Notes under the pieces: model-generated
Told to the model about the DNA's origin: nothing
What the model saw: only the letters and a program-made list of their open reading frames with translations
Databases searched by the model: none
In this document: in pieces, positions 1-9,031 of the stretch
Layout of the letters: each line of letters starts with the position of its first letter
How positions within the stretch are numbered: position 1 is the stretch's first letter
Made by a program: the position numbers and the translations under genes
Source of the DNA: Pyrobaculum sp. 3827-6
Lineage (GTDB): Archaea > Thermoproteota > Thermoprotei > Thermoproteales > Thermoproteaceae
Direction: 5' to 3'
NCBI RefSeq assembly: GCF_025641885.1
Contig: NZ_JAOTQN010000004.1
Span: 62,001-126,000, forward strand
DNA length: 64,000 bases

Positions 1-730
1 CGGGCACAGCCAGCACGGCGTAGGCGCCGAAGTCCACCCCAAAGCCGGTCTCGTAGGCCTCCTTCGTCGCGGCGGCCGCCACCGGGTCCCTAGCCGCCGA
101 GAGCATGAGCCTCAGGTTTTGGAAGGTCCGGGGGAACCTCTCGGCGGCGTCGGCGTATGGTAGCCGCTCGGCGAGTTTAAAAGCCTCGTGGAAAGCCGGG
201 AGGTCCACCTCCAGCCTGGCGTACACCGCCTCGGCGACGAGGTCTAGAAACTTCTCGTCTTTCACAACGCCGTGGAAGTCTGAGAAGTACTTCGTAAGGC
301 CGTTGTTGAGGGAGTTGCCGTAGGGACCGGCCCACCTCTTGGCCCCGGGGCCGTATCTGTCGAAGAGGTCGAGGAAGTGTATCAAGGTGGCGACGAGCGG
401 CGTGGGGCGGGCCCCCACGGCGTACATAACCTGCACGACGCTTGACGGCTCCTCCGAGGGGTCTGACACGCCGTGGTGGTCGAGGACGGCGTAGCGCTCC
501 GGGAGCTTGTCTCTAAACGCGTCGCCGATGTCCGCCAACACCACGCCTCCGCCCACCTCGAGTACCTCCTCCACCGTGTTGAGGCGGTAGACGACCTCGG
601 CGCCGTGCCGCCTCAGCAACGCGGCGGCTACGGTGTCGTCTGCGTGCGCCGTCCCTCCGTGGGTAACGGCCACAAACCCGCCCGACTTAATGAGGCGGGA
701 GGCTTTGAGCACGTCGTCGAGCCACGACAC
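1..730 (-). CDS. MYG1-like (UPF0160-type) metal-dependent phosphoesterase, 3' end outside window
   Basis: About 243 residues are visible and the frame runs off the left edge, so the C-terminus is missing. Three motifs resemble the MYG1/UPF0160 family, distantly related to DHH phosphoesterases: THGGTAHADD at residues 23-32, ADIGD at 66-70 and LDHHG at 83-87. These would supply metal-binding His and Asp residues. MYG1 relatives are exonucleases or phosphohydrolases; the substrate here is unknown. The nearby ATG at 750 reads into a stop after three codons and is not the start. I chose the GTG at 730 because it lies about 30 bases from the AT-rich box shared with the divergent ABC gene. The family call is inferred from motifs only. 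Confidence 0.7.
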   Translation of the reverse strand, partial: MSWLDDVLKASRLIKSGGFVAVTHGGTAHADDTVAAALLRRHGAEVVYRLNTVEEVLEVGGGVVLADIGDAFRDKLPERYAVLDHHGVSDPSEEPSSVVQVMYAVGARPTPLVATLIHFLDLFDRYGPGAKRWAGPYGNSLNNGLTKYFSDFHGVVKDEKFLDLVAEAVYARLEVDLPAFHEAFKLAERLPYADAAERFPRTFQNLRLMLSAARDPVAAAATKEAYETGFGVDFGAYAVLAVP

Positions 731-754
731 GGCTTTCCCTATTTTTTCATTAAT

Positions 755-768
755 AACTTTTAAAGGTT
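755..768. promoter_or_regulatory. Shared divergent TATA box
   Basis: The near-palindromic box ACTTTTAAAGG lies between two divergent genes. Its centre, near 761, is 24 bases from the GTG of the rightward ABC ATPase and about 31 bases from the GTG of the leftward MYG1-like gene. One TATA-type element could serve both leaderless transcripts. This is inferred from spacing. Confidence 0.5.
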
Positions 769-784
769 GGTTATTGGTAGATAC

Positions 785-1852
785 GTGGTCTCACTCCAGG
801 CGGAGAAGCTCGAAAAGTTTTTTCCACCAAATGTATACGCCTTGAGAGACGTAAACGTGTCTATCCGGGATGGGGAGTTTCTGGTGGTGCTTGGCCCCTC
901 TGGCTCTGGCAAGACCACCTTTATCCGGTGCATCGCTGGTCTTGAAACCCCTACCAAGGGGCGGATTTTATTCGGCGACGTGCCGGTTGTGGACGTGGAG
1001 AGGGGGGTGAACGTCCCGCCGGCGAAGAGGAACGTGGGGATGGTGTTTCAGAACTGGGCTCTTTACCCCCACATGAAGGTGTTTGATAACATAGCCTTCC
1101 CCTTGAAGATTAAGAAGCTCCCGAGGCGGGAGGTTGAGAAGCGTGTGAGGGAGGTGGCCGAGGCGCTGGGCATCTCCGACTTGCTGAGCCGCTACCCCCG
1201 GCAGCTTTCGGGGGGCCAGCAACAGAGGGTGGCGATTGCCAGGGCGTTGGTTAAGGAGCCGCAGGTCCTCCTTATGGATGAGCCGTTTTCTAACCTAGAC
1301 GCGCGGTTGAGGATCTCGGCGAGGGAGTTTGTGAAGAGTCTCCAGAGGAGGCTGGGGATAACCACTATCTTGGTGACCCACGACCAGCACGACGCGTATG
1401 CCCTCGCCGATAGGCTCATGATTATAAACAACGGGGTGGTGCAACAAATCGGCACCACCGACGAGGTGCTTAACAACCCGGCTAACGTCTTCGTGGCGCA
1501 GTTCTTCGGCGATCCGCCTATAAACCTGGTGGAGGGCGAGGGCAGAGGGGACTTCGTCGACTTGGGCGATTTGAAGATACCTGTCCCGGCGCCACCGAGC
1601 AGGCTCCAGGTTGGAATTAGACCCACTGATATATACGTCGCTGATAGGCCCCTCAACCCCGGCGATATTGAGCTGACGCCGGGTAGGATAGTGTTGGTGG
1701 AGTACCTCGGCTTCACGCCGGTGGCCGTTGTGAGGTGGGAGAGGACTGAGATAAGGGCGGCTATGTACAACAAGTTGAGAGAGGGTGACGCCGCCAGGGT
1801 CTTTCTAAGGAAGGAGGGGGTTAAGCTGTTTAGAGACGGCGTACGAGTTTAA
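785..1852 (+). CDS. ABC transporter ATPase, sugar-uptake (MalK/GlcV/UgpC) type
   Basis: A 355-residue ATP-binding subunit expected to power uptake of a sugar or similar solute. It has Walker A GPSGSGKTT at 37-45, the signature LSGGQQQR near 140, Walker B LLMDEP near 160 with D-loop SNLDA, and the switch histidine in VTHD. The C-terminal third fits the OB-fold (TOBE) regulatory domain of CUT1 transporters; Sulfolobus GlcV is the archaeal model. No permease or binding protein is adjacent, so it may serve a transporter encoded elsewhere. A TTG at 767 would add six residues, but the GTG at 785 fits the TATA spacing and the usual family start. Substrate unknown. Confidence 0.9.
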   Translation: MVSLQAEKLEKFFPPNVYALRDVNVSIRDGEFLVVLGPSGSGKTTFIRCIAGLETPTKGRILFGDVPVVDVERGVNVPPAKRNVGMVFQNWALYPHMKVFDNIAFPLKIKKLPRREVEKRVREVAEALGISDLLSRYPRQLSGGQQQRVAIARALVKEPQVLLMDEPFSNLDARLRISAREFVKSLQRRLGITTILVTHDQHDAYALADRLMIINNGVVQQIGTTDEVLNNPANVFVAQFFGDPPINLVEGEGRGDFVDLGDLKIPVPAPPSRLQVGIRPTDIYVADRPLNPGDIELTPGRIVLVEYLGFTPVAVVRWERTEIRAAMYNKLREGDAARVFLRKEGVKLFRDGVRV

Positions 1853-1921
1853 TAAATGGCTAAATTTATAATTAATAATTGTTTAAGTGAAATTTAAAAA
1901 TTGAGGTTACTACATATTTAC

Positions 1922-3100
1922 ATGGGAGTAGTAATTGTTGGGTATGTGAGGACTCCCATTGGCAAATTCGGAGGCGCCTTGAAAGATGTAAAGACGCCCC
2001 ATTTAGCCGCCTTTACCATTAAGAAGGTGCTTGAACGCGCAGGTGTGGATGGGAAGGTCGTGGAGGAGGTGGTTTTCGGCTCCACGTTGCAGGGCGGGAT
2101 GGGGCAGAACCTAGCCCGCTACGCGGCGTTGCTGGCGGGCCTTCCTGTGGAGGTCAGCGCCTACACTGTGAATAGGGTGTGCTCCTCGGGTATGCAGGCC
2201 ATCGTCGAGGCGTATAGAGAAATCGCGATGGGAGACGCCTCTGTGGTTGTAGCCGGCGGGGCTGAGTCCATGTCAACCGCGCCTATCTGTCTGCCCGACA
2301 GCGCGCGTTGGGGAATGAGGCACTTAATTGGGAGGAGGGAGGACTTCAGAGATTTGATGGTGTACGACGGGCTGACCGATCCAGCCACTGGGATGTTGAT
2401 GGGTGAGGAGACTGAGCTGGTGGCGCGGGAGCACAAATTGACCAGGGAGGAGCTTGACTGGATTGCCTACGAAAGCCACATGAGGGCGTGGAGGGCCACT
2501 GAGAACAAGTGGTTCGACGACATGGAGCCCATACTGGGCGAGTGGGGCGGCGTCAAGCTGGATAGAGACGAGGGGATCAGGCCCGACACCACGCTGGAGA
2601 AGCTGGCTAAGCTCAAGCCCGCCTTCAAAGCCGACGGCGTCTTGACAGCGGGCAACTCCAGCCAGCTGTCAGACGGCGCGGCGGCGCTTCTGCTGATGTC
2701 GGAGGAGAAGGCGAGGGAGCTGGGGGTGAGGCCTATTGCCCGCATCCTGGGCTACAGCTGGCACATGGTGGAGCCGTGGCGCTTCACGGAGGCCCCCGTC
2801 TACGCGACACAGAAGCTCTTGAAGAAGCTGGGGGTGGGGCTGGACTACTTTGACTACTTCGAATTTAACGAGGCGTTTGCAGTTGTCAACGCCCTGGTAA
2901 ATAGGGTGCTCGGCGTTCCCTACGACAAGATGAACGTCTTTGGGGGGGCCATCGCGCTGGGGCACCCCCTGGGGGCCTCCGGCGCGAGGATCGTGACGAC
3001 GCTTATATCAGTTCTGAGGCAGAGGGGCGGCCGTAGAGGCTTGGCGGCGCTCTGCCACGGCACGGGTGGGGGGACTGCCCTAGCCATAGAGCTGGTGTAG
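1922..3100 (+). CDS. Thiolase (acetyl-CoA C-acetyltransferase family)
   Basis: A 392-residue thiolase that condenses or cleaves acyl-CoA. The acyl-accepting cysteine is Cys87 in NRVCSSGMQ, the catalytic histidine is about 348 in ALGHPLGASG, and the second cysteine is about 378 in LCHGTGGG. Length and the three motifs match a catalytic thiolase, not the SCP-x-like archaeal proteins that lack the second cysteine motif. It could act in acetoacetyl-CoA formation for the mevalonate pathway or in beta-oxidation; context does not decide. An in-frame start lies 21 bases upstream, but ATG 1922 gives the canonical beginning and follows an AT-rich promoter region. Confidence 0.92.
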   Translation: MGVVIVGYVRTPIGKFGGALKDVKTPHLAAFTIKKVLERAGVDGKVVEEVVFGSTLQGGMGQNLARYAALLAGLPVEVSAYTVNRVCSSGMQAIVEAYREIAMGDASVVVAGGAESMSTAPICLPDSARWGMRHLIGRREDFRDLMVYDGLTDPATGMLMGEETELVAREHKLTREELDWIAYESHMRAWRATENKWFDDMEPILGEWGGVKLDRDEGIRPDTTLEKLAKLKPAFKADGVLTAGNSSQLSDGAAALLLMSEEKARELGVRPIARILGYSWHMVEPWRFTEAPVYATQKLLKKLGVGLDYFDYFEFNEAFAVVNALVNRVLGVPYDKMNVFGGAIALGHPLGASGARIVTTLISVLRQRGGRRGLAALCHGTGGGTALAIELV

Positions 3101-3163
3101 AGCGCCCGGAGGCTCGGCGGCGGTTTTCGTAAGTGTTTAATAAAGCATGTTATTTCTGGCTTA

Positions 3164-3961
3164 ATGAAAAACGTCGTGGAGGCTCTTGACTACGACAAGG
3201 CGCGCCAGCTGATTACCTCTTTTATTAGGGAGTATGTGGAGAGGGCAGGGGCGCGGGGGGTCGTGGTGGGGCTCAGCGGCGGGGTGGACTCGACGGTGGC
3301 CGCGGCGCTGGCGGTCGAGGCGCTTGGGAGCAGGCGGGTGCTCGGCTTAATTATGCCCTCGGCGTTTACGCCGAAGGAGGATGTGGACGACGCGGTTAAG
3401 GTGGGCGAAAGGCTTGGAATCGCCACGCGCCTCGTCGACATCCAGCCTGTAGCCGACGCCTTTGCCAAGGCGATTCCCGACTTCGCCCCGGGGGAGAGGC
3501 TCGCCTTTGGGAACCTCCTTCCGAGGATTAGAATGGCCATGCTCTACTACTACGCAAATAAGGATAACCTGCTTGTGCTGGGCACCAGCGATAGGAGCGA
3601 GCTGTTGTTGGGGTACTTCACGAAGTACGGCGACGGCGGCTCTGACCTCATCCCCATTGGATCTATGTACAAGTTGCAGGTCCGCGAGTTGGCGCGCCGG
3701 CTCGGCTTCGGCTGGGTTGCCCAGAAGGCCAGTAGCCCCCGCCTGTGGCACGGACACACGGCGGAGGGGGAGCTGGGAGCACCTTACGAAGTTATTGACG
3801 AGGTTCTCTACGCAGTTTTCGACTTAAAGACGCCGCTGGAGGAGGTTAGGAGGCGCTTCGGCGAGGTGGCCGACATAGTGGTCACCCGGGTGCGGAGAAA
3901 TTTACATAAGCTCCAGCCGCCGCCAGCCCCCGACCTCTCCCCGGCGAGGAGAGATGTTTAA
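3164..3961 (+). CDS. nadE: NH3-dependent NAD+ synthetase
   Basis: A 265-residue enzyme of the last step of NAD synthesis: deamido-NAD plus ATP and ammonia gives NAD. The PP-loop LSGGVDST lies at 37-44 and the family region TSDRSELLLGYFTKYGDGG follows in the middle. No glutaminase domain is attached, so ammonia is the expected nitrogen donor. The last eight bases overlap the PadR gene, suggesting co-transcription. Confidence 0.95.
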   Translation: MKNVVEALDYDKARQLITSFIREYVERAGARGVVVGLSGGVDSTVAAALAVEALGSRRVLGLIMPSAFTPKEDVDDAVKVGERLGIATRLVDIQPVADAFAKAIPDFAPGERLAFGNLLPRIRMAMLYYYANKDNLLVLGTSDRSELLLGYFTKYGDGGSDLIPIGSMYKLQVRELARRLGFGWVAQKASSPRLWHGHTAEGELGAPYEVIDEVLYAVFDLKTPLEEVRRRFGEVADIVVTRVRRNLHKLQPPPAPDLSPARRDV

Positions 3962-4433
3962 GAGGCGTAGGGGGATCTTCAAAGGCGTCGTGCTGTATCT
4001 CTTAAGGTCGAGACCCCTCAGCGGCTACGAGATGCTAAAGGAGTTGAGCAGGCTGAGCTCGGGGAGGTACGCGCCTTCCCCCGGGACTCTCTACCCTCTC
4101 CTATCGTACCTGGAGGCTGAGGGGCTTATCGAGGCACGGGAGACCTACGTTGGTAGGCGGAGGAAGAAGATCTACGCCATCACAGAGCAGGGGCTGGAGT
4201 ACTTGGAGAAGCTGATGGAGGACGACGAGTTTAGGGAGCTGGTGAAGGCTCTTGAGGGCGGCGTGGAGGGGGGAAACCTGCTGGTGGCTATTAGAGATGA
4301 GCTTGTGTACATAGATGAGGTTATTGACGAGGTTGAGGGGGACGACGCCGAGGTGCTTAGAGAGGTGCTTATACTGCTGAGGCGCCTCGAGGAGAAAATA
4401 TCGGCGCGCCTCCGGCGTCTGGAGTCAAGATGA
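3954..4433 (+). CDS. PadR-family transcriptional regulator
   Basis: A 159-residue winged-helix regulator. Residues about 8-80 carry the PadR pattern: VLYLLRSRPLSGYEML, then SPGTLYPLLSYLEAEGL, then the wing RRRKKIYAITEQG. The C-terminal half is acidic and probably helical, as in PadR dimerisation arms. It overlaps the end of nadE by eight bases, so the two are translated from one message. Its target is not visible; no obvious operator sits in its own promoter. Confidence 0.88.
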   Translation: MFKRRRGIFKGVVLYLLRSRPLSGYEMLKELSRLSSGRYAPSPGTLYPLLSYLEAEGLIEARETYVGRRRKKIYAITEQGLEYLEKLMEDDEFRELVKALEGGVEGGNLLVAIRDELVYIDEVIDEVEGDDAEVLREVLILLRRLEEKISARLRRLESR

Positions 4434-4607
4434 CTGCTCGCCAGTGTACCTCTGGGCTATTTTGACGCCGTGGATGTGGTAGATGTGGAGGGCGGCGTCT
4501 CGCAGAGAGAAGAATTTTTTGCCGCAACGCCTGCAGACTATGTGGGGGACGTCCCACTGGTCTACCTCAGCCGCGAGGTGGCTGGCGAGTTCCTGGGGGA
4601 TTTCCAC
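4425..4607 (-). CDS. Small C2H2-type zinc-finger protein
   Basis: A 60-residue protein with one zinc finger: Cys25 and Cys28 in VCRRCGKKF, then His41 and His44/His46 in ALHIYHIH, a C-x2-C-x12-H-x2/4-H spacing. Such single-finger proteins are common in crenarchaea and are usually assumed to bind nucleic acid. It starts with GTG downstream of an AT-rich stretch shared with the divergent rnhB, and its 3' end overlaps padR by nine bases. No partner can be named. Confidence 0.8.
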   Translation of the reverse strand: MEIPQELASHLAAEVDQWDVPHIVCRRCGKKFFSLRDAALHIYHIHGVKIAQRYTGEQSS

Positions 4608-4639
4608 GTGGTAGATGCTAGCTGGGGTTTATTTTTGTT

Positions 4640-5227
4640 ATGATTGCCGGGGTTGACGAGGCGGGTAGGGGGCCGGTGGTGGGTCCTCTGGTCATCGCCG
4701 TGGTGGCGGGGGATGGAGAGGCGCTCCGCCGTCTGGGGGTGAGGGATTCGAAGAGGCTGACGCCGGGGGCTAGGGAGGCGCTGTACCGGGAGGTGCTGAG
4801 GGTTGCCGAGTGTGTGAACTACGTGGTGGTGGAGCCCCACGAGGTTGATAGATACGCCTCTAGGGGGTTGCTGAACGCGCTTGAGCTGGACTACACGGCG
4901 AGGTTAATAGGGCTGTGCCCCGCCGATGTGTACTACGTGGATTCGCCGGATGTGGACGCAGATAGGTACGGGAGCGGGCTCTCGCTCCTCACCGGCAGGA
5001 GGGTGGTGGCTCTACACAGGGGGGAGGAGGTGCCGCAGGTGGCGGCTGCCAGCATCGTGGCTAAGGTGGTGCGGGATAGCTTGCTGGAGGTTGTGAAAAG
5101 GGAGGTGGGGGACTTCGGCAGTGGCTACCCCTCCGACCGCAGGACTGTGGAGTGGTTGCGTGCTGGTCTCGTGCCGCGGGAGTGCGTTAGGTGGAGCTGG
5201 GGGACGGTTGGTAAATTATTTAAATAG
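4640..5227 (+). CDS. rnhB: Ribonuclease HII
   Basis: A 195-residue enzyme that cuts the RNA strand of RNA/DNA hybrids and removes single ribonucleotides from DNA. The family start GVDEAGRGPVVGPL contains catalytic Asp6 and Glu7; Asp101 lies in YYVDSPD and a further Asp in VVRDSL. The RDSKRLT and GYPSD motifs are also present. The neighbouring ribosomal-protein genes S5 and L30 follow within 20 bases, a typical archaeal arrangement. Confidence 0.95.
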   Translation: MIAGVDEAGRGPVVGPLVIAVVAGDGEALRRLGVRDSKRLTPGAREALYREVLRVAECVNYVVVEPHEVDRYASRGLLNALELDYTARLIGLCPADVYYVDSPDVDADRYGSGLSLLTGRRVVALHRGEEVPQVAAASIVAKVVRDSLLEVVKREVGDFGSGYPSDRRTVEWLRAGLVPRECVRWSWGTVGKLFK

Positions 5228-5246
5228 GTCCTGTTTGCCTTGGTTC

Positions 5247-5855
5247 GTGAGCGTCGTCGATTTGAGTATTTGGGAGCCTAGGACTGAGCTTGGGAGACTT
5301 GTGAAGGCGGGGAAGATTAGGACTATTGATGAGGTTTATGCCAATAACTACATTATCAAGGAGCCTGAGATTGTGGATATCCTCCTGCCTGGGCTGAAGC
5401 AGGAGTTGCTGAATATTAACCTTGTCCAGCGGCAGACGCACGCGGGTGAGAGGAACCAGTTCCAGGCAGTTGTGGCGGTTGGCAACGAGGACGGCTACGT
5501 GGGGGTTGGCATCGGCAAGGCGAGGCAGGTGAGGCAGGCTATTGAAAAGGCGACGAGAGAGGCTAAGCTCAACCTGGTGCCGGTTAGGCGGGGTTGCGGG
5601 TCGTGGAAGTGTTCATGTGACGAGCCGCACAGCGTGCCTTTTGTGGTGAGGGGTAAGGCGGGGAGTGTGGAGGTCACGCTTATACCCGCGCCGAAGGGCG
5701 TCGGGCTGGTGGCTGGCGACGTGGCCAAGGCAGTTCTTAGGCTAGCCGGCGTGAGGGACGTTTGGACTACGACCCGCGGCGACACGCGGACTACTCTCAA
5801 CTTTGCCCTGGCGGTGTACAACGCCCTTAGAAATACCTACTACTTTAGAACATGA
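5247..5855 (+). CDS. rpsE: 30S ribosomal protein S5
   Basis: Archaeal S5, 202 residues, with the double-stranded RNA-binding region around residues 50-115 ([17 protein letters not shown]) and the cysteine-containing insert [11 protein letters not shown] found in archaeal/eukaryotic S2-type proteins. The open frame extends upstream into rnhB, but GTG 5247 yields the expected N-terminus [15 protein letters not shown]. It overlaps the next gene by four bases (ATGA), so S5 and L30 are translationally coupled. Confidence 0.95.
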   Translation: MSVVDLSIWEPRTELGRLVKAGKIRTIDEVYANNYIIKEPEIVDILLPGLKQELLNINLVQRQTHAGERNQFQAVVAVGNEDGYVGVGIGKARQVRQAIEKATREAKLNLVPVRRGCGSWKCSCDEPHSVPFVVRGKAGSVEVTLIPAPKGVGLVAGDVAKAVLRLAGVRDVWTTTRGDTRTTLNFALAVYNALRNTYYFRT

Positions 5856-6388
5856 TGACGCAACAACAGAAGGTGGTTTATCCGCGCTACGCCGTTATTA
5901 GGCTGAGGGGCATCCCCACGACGCCGCTTGACATCGCCACTACGCTGGATCTGCTGAGGCTGAGGAGGAAGTTCACCATGGTGGTGGTGCCGGGCACCCC
6001 CGACGTGATGGGTATGATACAGAGGATAAACGACTGGGTTACCTGGGGGGAGATAGACGCGGACACTCTGGCGGAGGTGTTGAGGAGGAGGGGTAGGTTG
6101 GTGGGCGAGCGGCCTCTCACTCTTGAGTATCTGCAGAAGTGGGGCTGGCAGTCTTTTGAGGAGGTGGCGCTGGCGTACGTAGCCGGCGAGATTGACCGCC
6201 TTACGTGTGGCAGAAAGGTTAGGGTTAAGGAGGGCGCGCGGCCGCCGTGTATACCCTATCTGAAGCCGTTCTTTAGGTTGCACCCGCCCCGCGGCGGCTT
6301 GAACAGCGTGAAGCTACACTTCTCAGTGGGCGGCGACTTGGGCTATAGGGGTCCCTTGATAAATGATTTAATTCGCCGGATGTTGTAA
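5852..6388 (+). CDS. 50S ribosomal protein L30 (eukaryotic L7 type)
   Basis: A 178-residue archaeal L30/eukaryotic L7 protein. The start [10 protein letters not shown] and the core [17 protein letters not shown] are diagnostic, and the length exceeds the about 60 residues of bacterial L30, as expected for the archaeal form. The C-terminus [20 protein letters not shown] is also typical. The start overlaps the S5 stop. The end is six bases from the convergent galT stop. Confidence 0.93.
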   Translation: MMTQQQKVVYPRYAVIRLRGIPTTPLDIATTLDLLRLRRKFTMVVVPGTPDVMGMIQRINDWVTWGEIDADTLAEVLRRRGRLVGERPLTLEYLQKWGWQSFEEVALAYVAGEIDRLTCGRKVRVKEGARPPCIPYLKPFFRLHPPRGGLNSVKLHFSVGGDLGYRGPLINDLIRRML

Positions 6389-6394
6389 ATTTAG

Positions 6395-7336
6395 CTAGGC
6401 GCATTGGCTGAGGGCGGTTTTCAGCCTCTGGGCTACCTCTTCTGGGGTTGTGTCTAGTGTGTAGAGGGAGGCGCCGAGCTCTGCGCCGGCGGCGTGTTTG
6501 AGGCGTCTGTCTGGTCTGTACATGCCGTATATCTCGAAGTGTAGGTGGTAGTGGGGTGTCTCCAGTCTCAGGGGGGCTTGGTGCAGTACTAATATGTAGG
6601 GCATTGGCTTGCCTAGGGCGGTCTTGAGCGTGCATAGGGTTTTTCTCAGGGCGTCTGCGAGGTCTCTAATTTCGTCTTGTCTGAGGTGGGTGAGGTGGGT
6701 GACGTGTCGCTTGGGGTATATATGCACCTCGTGGGGCCACCTGGCGTAGTAGGGGACGAAGCTTTTCCAGCTGGCGTTTTGGTAGACGACGCGTTTCTCT
6801 TCTCGCGTTGTGATTAGGCAGTGTAGACACGTGCCCCTCCGCCTGTACCACTCCTCTGAGGCCCTTAGCTCCGCCTCGACGCGTGGCGGCACGACTGGGA
6901 GGATGTAGATCTGGGAGTGTGGGTGGGTTAGCGAGACGCCTATTTCCCTGCCCTTGTTTCGGAAGTAGAGGAAGTACCGGGCGGCTGGGTCCTCCTCTGC
7001 CTTTTTCTGAGCTTCGATGAGTAGCTTCAGCACCTTTTCTATCTGCTCTGTGGGGAGGTCGCTGATGTCGTCGACGTCGTGCCGCGGCGTCTCCACCACA
7101 ACAAGGGATAGGCCGCGGGCCGGCAACGCCTCGTAGAGCTCCTCCCCGGCGGGGGTGGGGGGCTCCCTCGTGACCACCGGGTATTTGTTTGGTAGTAGCA
7201 ACACGTCCCAGCCGAACCCCGTCTCGGGGGCGCCGGGACAGAAGGGGCATGTACCCTCTGGCTGCCAGGGGCGGCCGAGTCTGTGTGGGGATACCAGTAT
7301 GTACTCGCCGGTGAGGGGGTGTTTTCTAATCTCCAT
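6395..7336 (-). CDS. galT: Galactose-1-phosphate uridylyltransferase
   Basis: A 313-residue Leloir-pathway enzyme that transfers UMP from UDP-glucose to galactose-1-phosphate. The zinc pair CPFC is near residues 32-35, and a second CLHC pair lies near 173. The catalytic HPHSQ motif near residue 138 carries the uridylylated histidine. It overlaps galK upstream by eleven bases, so galK and galT are one operon and supply the first two steps of galactose use. Confidence 0.93.
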   Translation of the reverse strand: MEIRKHPLTGEYILVSPHRLGRPWQPEGTCPFCPGAPETGFGWDVLLLPNKYPVVTREPPTPAGEELYEALPARGLSLVVVETPRHDVDDISDLPTEQIEKVLKLLIEAQKKAEEDPAARYFLYFRNKGREIGVSLTHPHSQIYILPVVPPRVEAELRASEEWYRRRGTCLHCLITTREEKRVVYQNASWKSFVPYYARWPHEVHIYPKRHVTHLTHLRQDEIRDLADALRKTLCTLKTALGKPMPYILVLHQAPLRLETPHYHLHFEIYGMYRPDRRLKHAAGAELGASLYTLDTTPEEVAQRLKTALSQCA

Positions 7337-8411
7337 ATCTCAGCCCTTCGTCTATTTCCACGACCCACCACCTCTCGGCGCTGGTTTTCCGGGCTATTGC
7401 CTCCGCCGTCTTTCTGTCCCTTGCGAGGGCTATGACCACCCCGCCGAGCCCGGCGCCGGAGAGCTTCGCCCCGTAGGCACCAGCCTCCACCGCCTCTTCA
7501 ACTAGGCGGTCTAGTCTGGGGTGCGACACGTCGTAGAGCTCCGATAGTAGGCGGTGTTGTAGCGACATCTCCCGCCCTACTCCCCTGAGCACCTCCTCGA
7601 CTGGCAGGTCTTTGTTTCTCAGCAGGGCGAGGGCCCTCTCTGTGGATTTCTGCATCTCAATGGTGAACAGCACCCTTTCCCTGAGGGGGCTTGGCAATCT
7701 CTCCACGGCGTCTCGCCTGTCCGCGAGGGCGGCCCATGGGAAGTCCCAGTAGCCCCCGCTCTTGATGCCTAATTCCGCTTTTAGGATGTCGACTGCGGCT
7801 TGCAACTCGGCTTGGCGTCTGGGGTGTATCTCGGCGGTGTTGTGGCGTATGCCGCTGTCGAGTACGAGGAATACGCCGTGGGGTAGGTCTAGTTGCTCCA
7901 CTCTAACTGGCGGGGTTGGGTGTATGACGGCGACTCTTCCGTAGGCCGATCCGTACTGGTCGAGCCTTCCGCATGGGACGCCGAGTATCTCCCTCTCGGC
8001 TATGTAGGCAAGCTCGGCTACCTGCGAGGGATCGGCCTCGCGGCGGGTTAGCTTCATCGCCGCGCCTATCATGGCGACTAGCATGGCGGCGCTACTAGCC
8101 ATGCCGGCGCCGATGGGGACTTGGGAGTTGAGGATGCCTCTGAACCCCTTGACGGGGACGCCGGCTCTCTCCAGCGCAACCACGGCGGCTTTTACGTAGT
8201 CGCAAAAAGCCCTACCTGTGATGTTTATCTGGCTGAATACACATCTCTCGCCGGTGTTTAACGACTCGATTTGGTAGTAGTCGCCCTCTTGGAGGGTTAC
8301 GAACGTCCGCATGTTGACGGCGACTGAAACCACTGGGAGGCCTTTGTAGTCTTGGTGGGTGTTTAGGAAGTCTAGCCTGCCCGGCGCAGATGCTTTAGCT
8401 ACCAGAGCCAC
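7326..8411 (-). CDS. galK: Galactokinase, GHMP family
   Basis: A 361-residue kinase that phosphorylates galactose. GHMP motif 1 is GRLDFLNTHQDYKG near the N-terminus, motif 2 is PIGAGMASSAAM, and motif 3 is LSGAGLGG near the C-terminus. Motif 1 lacks the GEH of bacterial GalK; the LNTH form is expected in thermoproteal homologues. The frame remains open to 8450, but GTG 8411 gives ALVAKASAPGRL and overlaps the upstream gene by only 13 bases. Confidence 0.92.
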   Translation of the reverse strand: MALVAKASAPGRLDFLNTHQDYKGLPVVSVAVNMRTFVTLQEGDYYQIESLNTGERCVFSQINITGRAFCDYVKAAVVALERAGVPVKGFRGILNSQVPIGAGMASSAAMLVAMIGAAMKLTRREADPSQVAELAYIAEREILGVPCGRLDQYGSAYGRVAVIHPTPPVRVEQLDLPHGVFLVLDSGIRHNTAEIHPRRQAELQAAVDILKAELGIKSGGYWDFPWAALADRRDAVERLPSPLRERVLFTIEMQKSTERALALLRNKDLPVEEVLRGVGREMSLQHRLLSELYDVSHPRLDRLVEEAVEAGAYGAKLSGAGLGGVVIALARDRKTAEAIARKTSAERWWVVEIDEGLRYGD

Positions 8412-9004
8412 AGCACCAGCAGGGCGGCCACCGCTATTATTGGAAGCCACATGGCTGGTTTTGTCCTCATCATTTTGCTACCGTCTAGCGGCGGGATGGG
8501 GAGGAGGTTGAATAGGGCGAGCCAGGCGTTGATGTAGGCGAAAAACCGCCAGAATTGAGATGCAGTTGCTTCGTACAAGACAGTCCCCAAGACGGCAAAG
8601 GCGATGTTCGATAGGGGGCCTGCCGCGGAGATGAAGAAAACGTCTCGCCGCTCGTCGCCGCGGCCGTAGAGCCTGAAGGAGGAGATCACCACGGCGCCCG
8701 GCGCCGCGAATATGAACCCGAAGAGGAGTGGGAAAATCACGGCAAGTGGTAGCAACGTGTAGTCCGCCTGGTACATGGCGTAGTAACCAAGCCGCCTCGC
8801 CATTTGTCTATGTGCAAGCTCGTGCCCTAGAAATGCGAAGAGCAAGACGAAGGCGATGTAGGGGAGGAGGTAGATAACTTTTGCCCAGTTTATCCCCCCG
8901 GCGATGCCCCTGCCCGACAGCGATATAGAGAAGCCGAGGGTGAGGACTGCGAGTGACACTGCCATGTCCACCAGCTCCCTCCTCCGGACCTCTCTGTCGA
9001 ACAC
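8399..9004 (-). CDS. Site-2 protease-like M50 metallopeptidase, integral membrane
   Basis: A 201-residue membrane protein with HELAH at 61-65 (zinc ligands and catalytic glutamate) inside a hydrophobic stretch and the second M50 motif NLLPIPPLDG with ligand Asp174. About five to six hydrophobic segments are visible, and no PDZ or CBS domain is attached. Family members cut within membranes, often releasing regulators. It overlaps galK by 13 bases and should share its message, an unexplained pairing. Start GTG 9004. Confidence 0.88.
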   Translation of the reverse strand: MFDREVRRRELVDMAVSLAVLTLGFSISLSGRGIAGGINWAKVIYLLPYIAFVLLFAFLGHELAHRQMARRLGYYAMYQADYTLLPLAVIFPLLFGFIFAAPGAVVISSFRLYGRGDERRDVFFISAAGPLSNIAFAVLGTVLYEATASQFWRFFAYINAWLALFNLLPIPPLDGSKMMRTKPAMWLPIIAVAALLVLWLW

Positions 9005-9031
9005 GTGGGTTTTTGATTACCCCTTAAAAAA

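Noticed and set aside
748-750. ATG start for the MYG1-like gene
   Set aside because: The ATG is out of frame and meets a stop after three codons; GTG 730 is in frame with the conserved motifs.
5121-5246. N-terminal extension of ribosomal protein S5 into rnhB
   Set aside because: The added residues are a shadow of RNase HII; S5 from related archaea starts at the SVVDLS position.
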